Positions 1-8,510 of a stretch of DNA of 64,000 nt are shown in pieces. The translations under genes were made by a program, and so were the position numbers. A model generated the notes under the pieces. It was not told the DNA's origin. It searched no databases and saw only the letters and a list, made by a program, of their open reading frames with translations. Position 1 is the stretch's first letter, and the number at the start of each line of letters is the position of its first letter. The stretch is from Gracilibacillus salitolerans (GTDB lineage Bacteria > Bacillota > Bacilli > Bacillales > Amphibacillaceae): contig NZ_CP045915.1 in NCBI RefSeq assembly GCF_009650095.1, forward strand, positions 4,774,001-4,838,000, read 5' to 3'.

Positions 1-311
1 CGAACCATCATCTGCTCTTCTTTCATAAAATTTATTAATTGTTTTGTTTCGTTTATACTTGACGCAAGGGGCGATACCAGGGTAATAGGTGTGTCCCTTC
101 CTAACCTTTTTAAGATAACAGGCTTTAATTCTGTCGATACACATACATCAACCAATTCTGACTGCTCATGGGATGAACTAAAAGAAGGTAATGAATCTGG
201 GTTATCTTCATTTATCACTATCGATTGTTCCACTCGCACTTCAGGAATGGATTCCCAACATGATAAATGTTTATTTAATTCTGATTCATTACCAATCAAA
301 GTAACTTTCAT
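1..311 (-). CDS. Partial protein, possible Gfo/Idh/MocA-type oxidoreductase N-terminus
   Basis: Translating the minus strand from an ATG at 309-311 gives 103 residues open to the window edge, so the C-terminus is missing. The N-terminus begins MKVTLIGNE and contains LVDVCVSTELKPVILKRL followed by ITLVSPLAS. This resembles the strand-helix pattern of a Rossmann fold and the 'candidate position, then restore priority' layout of Gfo/Idh/MocA reductases, but no clear GxGxxG is present. A ribosome binding site (GAGGTG) precedes the start, and the gene follows the GH38 stop codon by only 9 bases, so it belongs to the same operon. Family assignment is tentative; another Rossmann-type protein is possible. 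Confidence 0.45.
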   Translation of the reverse strand, partial: MKVTLIGNESELNKHLSCWESIPEVRVEQSIVINEDNPDSLPSFSSSHEQSELVDVCVSTELKPVILKRLGRDTPITLVSPLASSINETKQLINFMKEEQMMV

Positions 312-320
312 TACACCTCT

Positions 321-3300
321 TCACCCTTTCTCTGTCGTAATTTGATATGTGCTAATTTCATAAGGCTTTAATTTTGTTTTATAGCTATCCGTACTTATTC
401 CGGAATGATCGATCGGTTTTTCAAGAAGATTGGTTTCTTGGAACATAGCCTTTTCCGGTATACTCACTGTTGCTGATACCTCGCTCCCTTCTGCCTCATA
501 TAATCGAATAATCATTCCTTTATTGTTTTCAGCTAATTTTATAGTATCCAGTATAGCGCTTTCACTATCTATTTTAATAAACGACAGGGCACTTCCCAAT
601 TCTCCTTTAGATATCTCTGTTACAGATATAAAGTCTCTTGTATTTAACTCGTGACCTTTTTTGACCGTTTCAGCTGCTCTCCAATCACCTTGATGAGGAT
701 ATAAAGAATATACAAACTGATGTCTGTGAATGTCTGCGCTTTGATCTGGCCACTTCGGCGACCTCAACAAAGATAGCCTGATATTTTGGCCTTTGATATC
801 ATATCCATATTTACTGTCATTTAGTAGGCTGACGCCATAGTTACCCTCTGATAAATCTGCCCACCGTTGGCCACAAACTTCAAATTGTGCCTGCTCCCAT
901 GTCGTATTATTATGTGTCGGGCGATCGATCGTTCCAAACGGTATTTCATAAGTAGCATGTGATGAATAAATATTAACTGGAAATGCTACTTTTAACAATT
1001 TGTTCTTTTCATTCCAATCCACTTCTGTATCGAAATCAATCAACTTAGAATAATGGTGGAAAATCATCTTCTGTGTAATAGTAGATTCATTGAACTTCCA
1101 TTTAAAATGTAATTCATCTGTTAAGTTACTTGTGTAATAAACATTTGCCTCAAGCAACTTCATATTATCGATCTTTTGAGATACAAAGTTTGGATCTATA
1201 TCCCATGCGTCCCAGTCTGTAGGCAGATCATCAAATAATTGTAGTTCATTAGCCACAGCCCCGTCTTGAACAATCTCTTTATCACACTGTTTATCATATA
1301 ATCGTGTGATGAAGCCTTGTTCGGTAAATTCCACTATATAGTTAACCGTTTCCCACTTACCATTCAATGGTTTGGAAGATGCCAACTCATTTCCATCCTT
1401 TTCTTGTAACCAAACTGTCTTATATCCGAGTTGTGGCACATTGGGAATTAGTGCATGTAATTCAATGGTTGAATTATCAACCTTTACATGTTCTACCGGA
1501 TACGGATTTCCTTCTTCATCCACCATTATTTTAGATAGTAACTCTTGATCACCACTCATTGTAATTAGACGATCTCTATCCCATCCCAAACTATTGAATA
1601 TAATTACTGGTTCACCAGGGCCTTCTGTATTAATCCTGCTTATGATTTGCTCAATCGCATCCGCTTGCAAGGATTGGCCTTCAGTCAGTACTTCTTTATA
1701 TTGCTGGTCTGATAATCTATAGACAGGTTCAATGGATGTACCAGGAACTATATCATGAAATTGATTCAATAAAATTAATTTCCAAAGATCTTTTATTTTT
1801 TGGACAGGATAATTATTTCCTGTTAGCAGATCAGCAAATGAATGCCATATTTCCAAACTTCTAAATAACGATTCAACTTGCCGGTTATATTTTTTTGTTT
1901 TGGCATGCGTAGTATAGGTCCCTCGATGAAGTTCCAAATATAAATCACCATACCATTTTGGCAATGTGGGTTTTTGCTGACTAATGTGTTCAAAAAAGTC
2001 ATGTACCTTACTAAACTTCACATTAGGCAGACCCGGTAATGATTCTGAGCGTTTAACTGTTTCGATCATTTCTCTTGTAACACCACCTCCACCATCACCA
2101 TATCCATATACCAACATTCTTTCGTTATGATCATTCTTTTGATTAAAATCATCCCATGTTGCTTTCATATCCTTTGGATTCGTTTGTTGCCCCAAAATAG
2201 TATGTAAGTAAGATAAAATTGTTGTACCATCAATACCTTCCCAATGAAATAAATCATACGGGAAACGATTGGTATCATTCCAATTTAACTTGGTCGTCAT
2301 AAAGTACTCCGTACCAGCCTTCTTCAGAATCTGAGGTAAAGATGCACAATAACCAAATGTGTCTGGTAACCATTCCACTTTTGGTTCTGCTCCAAATTCT
2401 TCTTTAAAATACTGCTTGCCATATAACAGCTGTCTTACCAATGATTCACCGGATGGAATATTCAAATCTGGTTCTACCCACATGCCACCGATAATTTCAA
2501 AACGTCCTGCTTTTATTTGCTGTTTGACTCGCTCATATATTTTAGGATAATAATTTTTTAGATATTCAAATAATTGCGGTTGACTTTGCGCATACTCAAA
2601 TTCCTCATACTCGTCCAGTAAAGTACAGGCGGTTGAAAAAGTCCTTGATGCTTTACGAATCGTTTCTTTTAAAGGCCATAACCAGGCAACATCTATATGT
2701 GATTGACCAATAGCTCGAATGGTTCCTTCGCGATATCCTGCCATCTCTTTTAATAGTGATTGAATACTCTGTTCCTGTTCGATCAACTTCTTTTGGTTCG
2801 TCAGCTCTTTCTCATCAGGTATTTTCCATTCATTCGCCAAATCTTCTAATGCCTTAAAAAGGATTGGTTTACGAGTATCAGAATCAGCCAAGAGAGCTAA
2901 TGTGTTGCTGGCGGTTTCTAATGTATAGACAAGACTTTGCACTGCTCTATTAACTAATACCAATGCACTGTTTTCTAAAAATATTGGGGGTGGTGCCGTT
3001 TCCGCACTTGCTACCTGATTAAAGCCGCGTAAAGAATCTTCTGGAATACCAACAGGATTAAATAGTTCCATTTCTATATTTAATATACGTCTATCATGTG
3101 CATGATTTGCCAAAAAGCAAAAGGAACGGTTGCGGTCAAAACCTTGCATAGGCTCTCCGTTGATACTCATTAATGCTTCATAATGAGATGGAATGCCTCC
3201 TGGCCCACCAGCTTTGAATATGATTCCAATATCCCTTGAAGACCAATCATTCGGAATTTCTATACTATTTTTTAAAAAAGCTGTTACTCCAGACTCTATT

Positions 3301-3467
3301 AACGGTTCCCCGATTTTTACTGCCTCAAATGAATTCCTTTTCTCTAAAGAATGGTAATTCTCCGGGCCTTCATACTTAAATCTATTCATTTCCCAATTAT
3401 TGATGATTTTTGATGCACGATATTGGTTGTTTCTTAGCAACCGAATCAAACGATGAATTCTTTGCAT
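321..3467 (-). CDS. Alpha-mannosidase, GH38 (MAN2C1-like, cytosolic)
   Basis: A 1048-residue glycoside hydrolase of family 38, which retains configuration while removing alpha-mannose residues. After an N-terminal domain (about 1-245) comes the GH38 catalytic barrel: GQSHIDVAWLWP carries the zinc ligands H257 and D259, and EWLPDTFGY carries the likely nucleophile D369. Beta-rich domains fill the C-terminal half. Length and motif style fit the cytosolic MAN2C1/yeast Ams1 type rather than the second GH38 at 8511-11255. No signal peptide, so action is intracellular. It lies 12 bases after the GH3 gene in the same operon; the start has GAGGG upstream. Its natural substrate is probably an imported mannose oligosaccharide such as a trimmed N-glycan; linkage specificity cannot be read from sequence. 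Confidence 0.93.
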   Translation of the reverse strand: MQRIHRLIRLLRNNQYRASKIINNWEMNRFKYEGPENYHSLEKRNSFEAVKIGEPLIESGVTAFLKNSIEIPNDWSSRDIGIIFKAGGPGGIPSHYEALMSINGEPMQGFDRNRSFCFLANHAHDRRILNIEMELFNPVGIPEDSLRGFNQVASAETAPPPIFLENSALVLVNRAVQSLVYTLETASNTLALLADSDTRKPILFKALEDLANEWKIPDEKELTNQKKLIEQEQSIQSLLKEMAGYREGTIRAIGQSHIDVAWLWPLKETIRKASRTFSTACTLLDEYEEFEYAQSQPQLFEYLKNYYPKIYERVKQQIKAGRFEIIGGMWVEPDLNIPSGESLVRQLLYGKQYFKEEFGAEPKVEWLPDTFGYCASLPQILKKAGTEYFMTTKLNWNDTNRFPYDLFHWEGIDGTTILSYLHTILGQQTNPKDMKATWDDFNQKNDHNERMLVYGYGDGGGGVTREMIETVKRSESLPGLPNVKFSKVHDFFEHISQQKPTLPKWYGDLYLELHRGTYTTHAKTKKYNRQVESLFRSLEIWHSFADLLTGNNYPVQKIKDLWKLILLNQFHDIVPGTSIEPVYRLSDQQYKEVLTEGQSLQADAIEQIISRINTEGPGEPVIIFNSLGWDRDRLITMSGDQELLSKIMVDEEGNPYPVEHVKVDNSTIELHALIPNVPQLGYKTVWLQEKDGNELASSKPLNGKWETVNYIVEFTEQGFITRLYDKQCDKEIVQDGAVANELQLFDDLPTDWDAWDIDPNFVSQKIDNMKLLEANVYYTSNLTDELHFKWKFNESTITQKMIFHHYSKLIDFDTEVDWNEKNKLLKVAFPVNIYSSHATYEIPFGTIDRPTHNNTTWEQAQFEVCGQRWADLSEGNYGVSLLNDSKYGYDIKGQNIRLSLLRSPKWPDQSADIHRHQFVYSLYPHQGDWRAAETVKKGHELNTRDFISVTEISKGELGSALSFIKIDSESAILDTIKLAENNKGMIIRLYEAEGSEVSATVSIPEKAMFQETNLLEKPIDHSGISTDSYKTKLKPYEISTYQITTEKG

Positions 3468-3479
3468 GACTATCCCTCA

Positions 3480-5741
3480 CTATTCTTCATAAATCACTAA
3501 CTTTTTTTCATCCAATTGATCGGATGATTCGCCTGCCATTAACATTACCATGCCAGGCTCAACTACTTGTTTCATTTCTATATTCCAAATCGATAATTCT
3601 TCAAAACCTAATTGTAATTTTACGTTTTTTGATTCTCCAACAGGTATCCAAACTTTTTGAAATGCTTTTAATTCTTTTGTTCTTTGCGTAACAGATGCTT
3701 CTAAGTCTTGAATGTATAATTGCACAACCGCAAAACCATCATATGCTCCTATATTTACGACATCGACTGACACATTGATGTATTCACCATTTGTTAACGC
3801 ATGGATACTGATTGCTTCCTGTTCTTTTGTTGAAAATTCACACTGAAACGAACTATACGATAAACCATAGCCAAAACTGTACATGGCACGACCTACTTCA
3901 TCATAGTAATCTTGTTTTGCTCCGCTATTTTTGACATTATAATATACCGGTAATTGATCTGCCGAATATGGAATAGATACCGGTAGTTTCCCACTTGGAT
4001 TCACATCACCGAATAGGACTTCGGCTATCGCTTGACCGCCTAGTTGACCTGGATACCAACCTATTAATATCGCATCTAAATAGGCTTCAATATCTTTCAA
4101 ACTATATGGCCTTCCTTGGATGAATACCCCGATCATCGGAGTATTTAAAGACGCTAACTCTTGCACTAAATTTTTCTGGACACCGCCTAAATCCAAATTT
4201 GCTACATCTATATTCTCCCCACAATCCATTTCAGCCTGATCGTAGTCCAGTACCGCTCCGTTATTTTCAAATTCCATACCAAATTCTCTTGCACTCGATC
4301 CGCCTAATGCTAAAATCACAATATCGGCTTTACTCGCAATCGATTTTGCATGATCAAAACCTGACATATCTGTTGATCGAATGCCACATCCCTTGGTATA
4401 AAGAATTTCACAATCTTCCTCAACGATTTTAGTTATACCTTGTTTAATCGTAACAGCTGCTTCTCTTCTTTGTGGTGCTGTATAATCTCCTAATAAGTTA
4501 TAAACGCTGTCTGCATTCGGGCCAATAACAGCTACTGTTTTGTTTCTTTTACTTAAAGGAAGTAGATTATGTTCATTTTTTAACAGTGTAATAGATTGTC
4601 TCGCCATTTCCATATTTAATGTTTGACCTTTCGATCTATTTACTGAAACACTTCTTGGTTTGTCGTCAACTTCTGAAAATAGCCCTAACAAAAACTTTAC
4701 ATACAATACACGTTTAACCGCTTTATCTACTACCGATTCTTTTATTTTTCCATTCCTAACAGCTGCTTCAATTTGCGTATAAACATCGTCCCATAAGCTT
4801 AAATCAACACCCGCGTTTAAAGCATAGGCTGCAGCCAACTCTTTATCACCAGTGAGTAAAAGTAATCGGTCCAATGCTGTTCCATCTGCCATAACAATTC
4901 CGTTAAAGTTCCATTCTTCACGAAGTATATCTGTTAGTAATTTTCGATTAGCATGACACGGGATTCCGTCAATCTCATTATAGGCCGCCATACACGCTAA
5001 AGCCCCGGATCTGACTCCTGCCTTCATTGGTGGGAGATAAATTTCTCTTAATTCCCTTTCACCGATTAAAGCAGGGCCAGCATTATGTCCACCAACCGCA
5101 GCTCCTTGTGCAGCAAAATGTTTTAGAACAGCAATAACATGAGGGGACTCTTTATTATCTCCTTGCATACCTTTAACGACAGCCTCTGTCATACGGGCAG
5201 CTAAATAAGGATCTTCACTGAAACATTCCTCCGTTCTTCCCCATCTGGGATCTCGCGCAATATCCAATGTGGAAACTAATCCTAAATGCACACCCCTTTC
5301 CACTAATTCTGATGCTATATGTTCCGATACCTTTGTTTGTAAATCTGGATTCCATGTGGCACCAGATCCTAAATGAGTAGGGAAAACAGTGCTATCTAAC
5401 GCTTGATGACCATGGGGACATTCTTCTGAAAAAAGGACCGGAATCCCAAGTCTAGTATGTTCCCTTAGATACTCCTGAATCATGTTTGTAACATGTAATG
5501 CATCCTCTAAAGGAATGCCATTCTCGAAATTTATGCCAGACCATGGGTCAGCTCTAAATAAACCGTATAAAGCCCCCATTCCTTGAAACTTTTGAACATG
5601 TTGTTTGAAGATTTCTGTTAATTCATATTGATTTCCATTTTTTCGATATACTTGCCAGCCATATAACTTTTGGTTCAATTGCCCTACCTTTTCCTTTAAA
5701 GTCATTTGCTTCAACAAATCATCGACTTGTTTCTTAATCAA
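3480..5741 (-). CDS. Beta-glycosidase, GH3 (BglX-type)
   Basis: A 753-residue family 3 glycoside hydrolase. Residues 1-350 form the GH3 barrel (IARDPRWGRTEECFSEDP, VLKHFAAQGA, ACMAAYNEIDGIPCHAN); D286 in GIVMADGTALDRL is at the nucleophile position. The second alpha/beta domain follows (about 380-600) and a fibronectin-III-like domain ends the protein. The motifs are those of beta-glucosidase/beta-xylosidase members, not the NagZ-type N-acetylglucosaminidases. No signal peptide. The start is a TTG codon (5739-5741) placed 7 bases after GGAGG; no better ATG is near. Inside a mannosidase/fucosidase operon it may remove a beta-linked sugar (glucose, xylose, mannose) from an imported glycan, but the sugar is not determined by sequence. 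Confidence 0.9.
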   Translation of the reverse strand: MIKKQVDDLLKQMTLKEKVGQLNQKLYGWQVYRKNGNQYELTEIFKQHVQKFQGMGALYGLFRADPWSGINFENGIPLEDALHVTNMIQEYLREHTRLGIPVLFSEECPHGHQALDSTVFPTHLGSGATWNPDLQTKVSEHIASELVERGVHLGLVSTLDIARDPRWGRTEECFSEDPYLAARMTEAVVKGMQGDNKESPHVIAVLKHFAAQGAAVGGHNAGPALIGERELREIYLPPMKAGVRSGALACMAAYNEIDGIPCHANRKLLTDILREEWNFNGIVMADGTALDRLLLLTGDKELAAAYALNAGVDLSLWDDVYTQIEAAVRNGKIKESVVDKAVKRVLYVKFLLGLFSEVDDKPRSVSVNRSKGQTLNMEMARQSITLLKNEHNLLPLSKRNKTVAVIGPNADSVYNLLGDYTAPQRREAAVTIKQGITKIVEEDCEILYTKGCGIRSTDMSGFDHAKSIASKADIVILALGGSSAREFGMEFENNGAVLDYDQAEMDCGENIDVANLDLGGVQKNLVQELASLNTPMIGVFIQGRPYSLKDIEAYLDAILIGWYPGQLGGQAIAEVLFGDVNPSGKLPVSIPYSADQLPVYYNVKNSGAKQDYYDEVGRAMYSFGYGLSYSSFQCEFSTKEQEAISIHALTNGEYINVSVDVVNIGAYDGFAVVQLYIQDLEASVTQRTKELKAFQKVWIPVGESKNVKLQLGFEELSIWNIEMKQVVEPGMVMLMAGESSDQLDEKKLVIYEE

Positions 5742-5791
5742 CGTTCAACCTCCTCTCTTTCAAATGCCTATCATTATGAGAAGTTAATTCG

Positions 5792-7153
5792 TTACGCAAA
5801 CTTGAATACATGTGTAATTGGTGTGTTTCCTTCTTCTATAGGAGGAATTTTGATCGTTAATCCATCATTACCTTGATAGAACTCCAATGAATCACAAACA
5901 TGGAGCATGTCGATACGTTCTACTTTGTCGAAATAAGGAATAACTATTTCTTTATCTTGATAGGAACGATCATTATTTTGATATAAACGGAAGCAATATA
6001 CATTTTCATCCTTGATGGTAAAGGCGTAATTGTCTTTGTAATAGGGGGCAACCATTCTTGTTCCATAAATTGATTCCCCATATAATTGCATCCATTCACC
6101 TATACCTTTCATTAATTCACACGCTTGTCTCGGGAGTCGGCCATCTGGTTGAGGAGGAACATTTAAAGCCAAATTCCCACCCTTAGCTACTATTTCGATA
6201 AGTGTATGAATGATTTCTCTTAAAGATTTATATTCATCTTCAAATTTAAATGAAAAGGAAGTTCCAATCGTTATACAACTTTCCCAAGGTACATCAATCG
6301 GTTGATCGGGAATAGTCTGTTCAGGTGTAATATAGTTCTCATATAATCCTCCTACTGTTCTATCTGCCGTTAGCAACCATGGCTGATGTTGCCGAGCTCT
6401 TTCTACGACCTCACCAAGTCTGATATCCTGATTACGCTTTCCAACCCAGCCTGCATCCAGCCAAAGGATATCTATCCTTCCGTACTTCGTCATTAATTCC
6501 ATTATTTGATTGTGCGTGAATGATATAAACTTTTCCCACATCCAAGGATATTGTTCCGGATCATAAGATGGGCCTCTCCACATGTGATTTTTTCTTTCCA
6601 TTCCTGGTGCCCAATAATATGGTGTATGCCAATCTGCTTTAGAAAAATACGCTGCTATTGCGATTCCTTTCTCACGAAAAGCATCAAATACATTCCGGCA
6701 AATATTCGCATATTTATGTGTGTGAAAGGGACAGTCTTTTCCTGTAATACTGTAATCTGTTTCTTTGGTATCCCACATCGAGAAGCCATCATGATGTTTG
6801 GTCGTAAAAATCAAATATTTAAACCCTGCTTTATGAGCAAGTTCAGCCCATTTATCTGGCTGAAATCTAATCGGATTAAAGGTTCGATTCAAATTAAAAT
6901 ATTGCCTTTTAAATTCTTCCATGTCTTCTTCCCAATCGATATCATCACGAGACCAATCACCATCTTCATCACTTAAAGCCCATGATTCTACTAGTCCCAA
7001 TTGAGAATATGGTCCCCAGTGCATCATCAATGCCAACTTTTGGTCTTTAAACCACTCTAATCTTTCTAGCAAGATGGGATCGTTTGGTTTAATCCAATTC
7101 TTTTCAGGACTAAAATTGTGAACACCATTTGCTACTTCATGCTCATTTGTCAT
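5792..7153 (-). CDS. Alpha-L-fucosidase, GH29
   Basis: A 453-residue family 29 fucosidase releasing L-fucose with retention. Recognisable blocks are LALMMHWGPYS near residue 45, FTTKHHDGFSMWDTKETDY near 117-134, and IDILWLDAGW, where D233 is the expected nucleophile. There is no signal peptide and no carbohydrate-binding module, so it acts in the cytoplasm on imported oligosaccharides. The ATG at 7153 has AGGAGG at good spacing. It sits between the GH125 and GH3 genes in the same direction. Free fucose would feed the fucose operon at 34784-40249, a functional link across the window. The acid/base residue and linkage preference (1,2; 1,3/4; 1,6) cannot be assigned by eye. Confidence 0.93.
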   Translation of the reverse strand: MTNEHEVANGVHNFSPEKNWIKPNDPILLERLEWFKDQKLALMMHWGPYSQLGLVESWALSDEDGDWSRDDIDWEEDMEEFKRQYFNLNRTFNPIRFQPDKWAELAHKAGFKYLIFTTKHHDGFSMWDTKETDYSITGKDCPFHTHKYANICRNVFDAFREKGIAIAAYFSKADWHTPYYWAPGMERKNHMWRGPSYDPEQYPWMWEKFISFTHNQIMELMTKYGRIDILWLDAGWVGKRNQDIRLGEVVERARQHQPWLLTADRTVGGLYENYITPEQTIPDQPIDVPWESCITIGTSFSFKFEDEYKSLREIIHTLIEIVAKGGNLALNVPPQPDGRLPRQACELMKGIGEWMQLYGESIYGTRMVAPYYKDNYAFTIKDENVYCFRLYQNNDRSYQDKEIVIPYFDKVERIDMLHVCDSLEFYQGNDGLTIKIPPIEEGNTPITHVFKFA

Positions 7154-7185
7154 CTATTCAACCTCCTTTACTATATTGAAATTTT

Positions 7186-8508
7186 TTAATATATCCTTTT
7201 TTTCTTATAGGCTTGCAATGGACTTCCTTCTACCACAAGGCCCATTTCACTTAACAGAAATTCACTAAACATGGAATTAGCCCAAGAAAACCAAGGTCGC
7301 GTGAATTGCTCTGGATCCTCTACATGAAAGCCCTCATGCATTAAATTTTGATTAGCGTCTGTTTCCTTAAATAATTGGATCAAGCGATCTCTTTCCTCTT
7401 TTTCTATTGAGGTTAAGCCTTGGATGGCTAATGCAATATGCCAAATATACTGATCTGGTGTATGAGGACTGCCGATACCACTTGCTACTTTGCCTTTAAA
7501 ATAATATGGATTTTCCTCACTCAAGATAAACCTTCTGGTATTTTGGTAAATTTCATCATCGAACGGCCGGTATCCTATATAGGGAATGGATAACAAACTT
7601 GGAACATTCGCATCATCCATTAACACATAGTTTCCTAAACCATCTGTTTCATAAGCATAGATAAGACCAAATTCAGGGTGTTCCACCATACCAAATTGTT
7701 GAATGCCTTGCTCGATTTCTAATGCTAATTTGTTTGCTTTGTTGGCTAACGACTCATTTTCTAAGATGGAAAGGGCTATTTCGGCTAATTGTTGTAAAGA
7801 TACAACGGCAAACATATTAGAAGGAATTAAATAACCATATTTACATGCATCATCACTGGGACGAAATCCACTCCACGTCATTCCTGTATATCCCACTGGT
7901 GCCCCATATCCATCGTTAGACAGTGTATCTTGTGGCGGACAGTTATCTCGTACAAAATGATAATCTGATTGATCTGCATGATGCTGTTCTGTCATCCAAA
8001 CGTCTACTATTTTCTCCATAGCTTCTGTAAACTGCTGATTAAAATGAGTGGTGATCCCCGATGACTTCCAATACAAATAAGCAAGCTGGATAGGATAGCA
8101 AAGTGAATCAATTTCATATTTGCGTTCCCATATCCAATCCGTCATCTTCGTTTGATCTTCATGATAACGGTTACCATTCGGACGCTCATTAAATGCATTG
8201 GCATAAGGATCATGATTGATAAAGAACATCTGCTTCTCAATCACACCTTGGATCATTTTTGCTATCTTTGGATCTTGATCTACTAATAATAAGTAAGGAC
8301 GAACCTGCGCTGCAGAGTCCCTTAACCACATTGCCGGTATATCACCTGTAATAACAAAAGTAGTACCATCTGATTGAGGACGTATCGTTGTTTGATACGT
8401 ATTAACGAAACATTCTTCGAACATAGCTTGCAGTTTTTGATCTGTTTGATAGTAGTTGTGTACTTTTTTAATTAAACCTTGGATAGAGGTTCTTAGCTGT
8501 TGTGTCAT
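7186..8508 (-). CDS. Exo-alpha-1,6-mannosidase, GH125
   Basis: A 440-residue protein of family GH125 (formerly DUF1237, Mug157-like), whose characterised bacterial members are inverting exo-alpha-1,6-mannosidases acting on N-glycan cores. The family signature ITGDIPAMWLRDSAAQVRPY is complete (about residues 53-72), followed by FNERPNGNRYHEDQTKM, ERKYEIDSLCYP and the later GIGSPHTPDQYIWHIALA. Length is normal for the family and no signal peptide is present. Its start lies only 2 bases after the stop of the upstream GH38 gene, so the two are probably translationally coupled. GH38 + GH125 + GH29 is also the core of the pneumococcal N-glycan locus, which supports a role in trimming mannosyl glycans in the cytoplasm. 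Confidence 0.94.
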   Translation of the reverse strand: MTQQLRTSIQGLIKKVHNYYQTDQKLQAMFEECFVNTYQTTIRPQSDGTTFVITGDIPAMWLRDSAAQVRPYLLLVDQDPKIAKMIQGVIEKQMFFINHDPYANAFNERPNGNRYHEDQTKMTDWIWERKYEIDSLCYPIQLAYLYWKSSGITTHFNQQFTEAMEKIVDVWMTEQHHADQSDYHFVRDNCPPQDTLSNDGYGAPVGYTGMTWSGFRPSDDACKYGYLIPSNMFAVVSLQQLAEIALSILENESLANKANKLALEIEQGIQQFGMVEHPEFGLIYAYETDGLGNYVLMDDANVPSLLSIPYIGYRPFDDEIYQNTRRFILSEENPYYFKGKVASGIGSPHTPDQYIWHIALAIQGLTSIEKEERDRLIQLFKETDANQNLMHEGFHVEDPEQFTRPWFSWANSMFSEFLLSEMGLVVEGSPLQAYKKKRIY

Positions 8509-8510
8509 AT

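Noticed and set aside
6551..6976. Plus-strand open frame of 141 codons within the fucosidase gene
   Set aside because: It is antisense to a well-supported GH29 gene, has no ribosome binding site and its product has no domain pattern.
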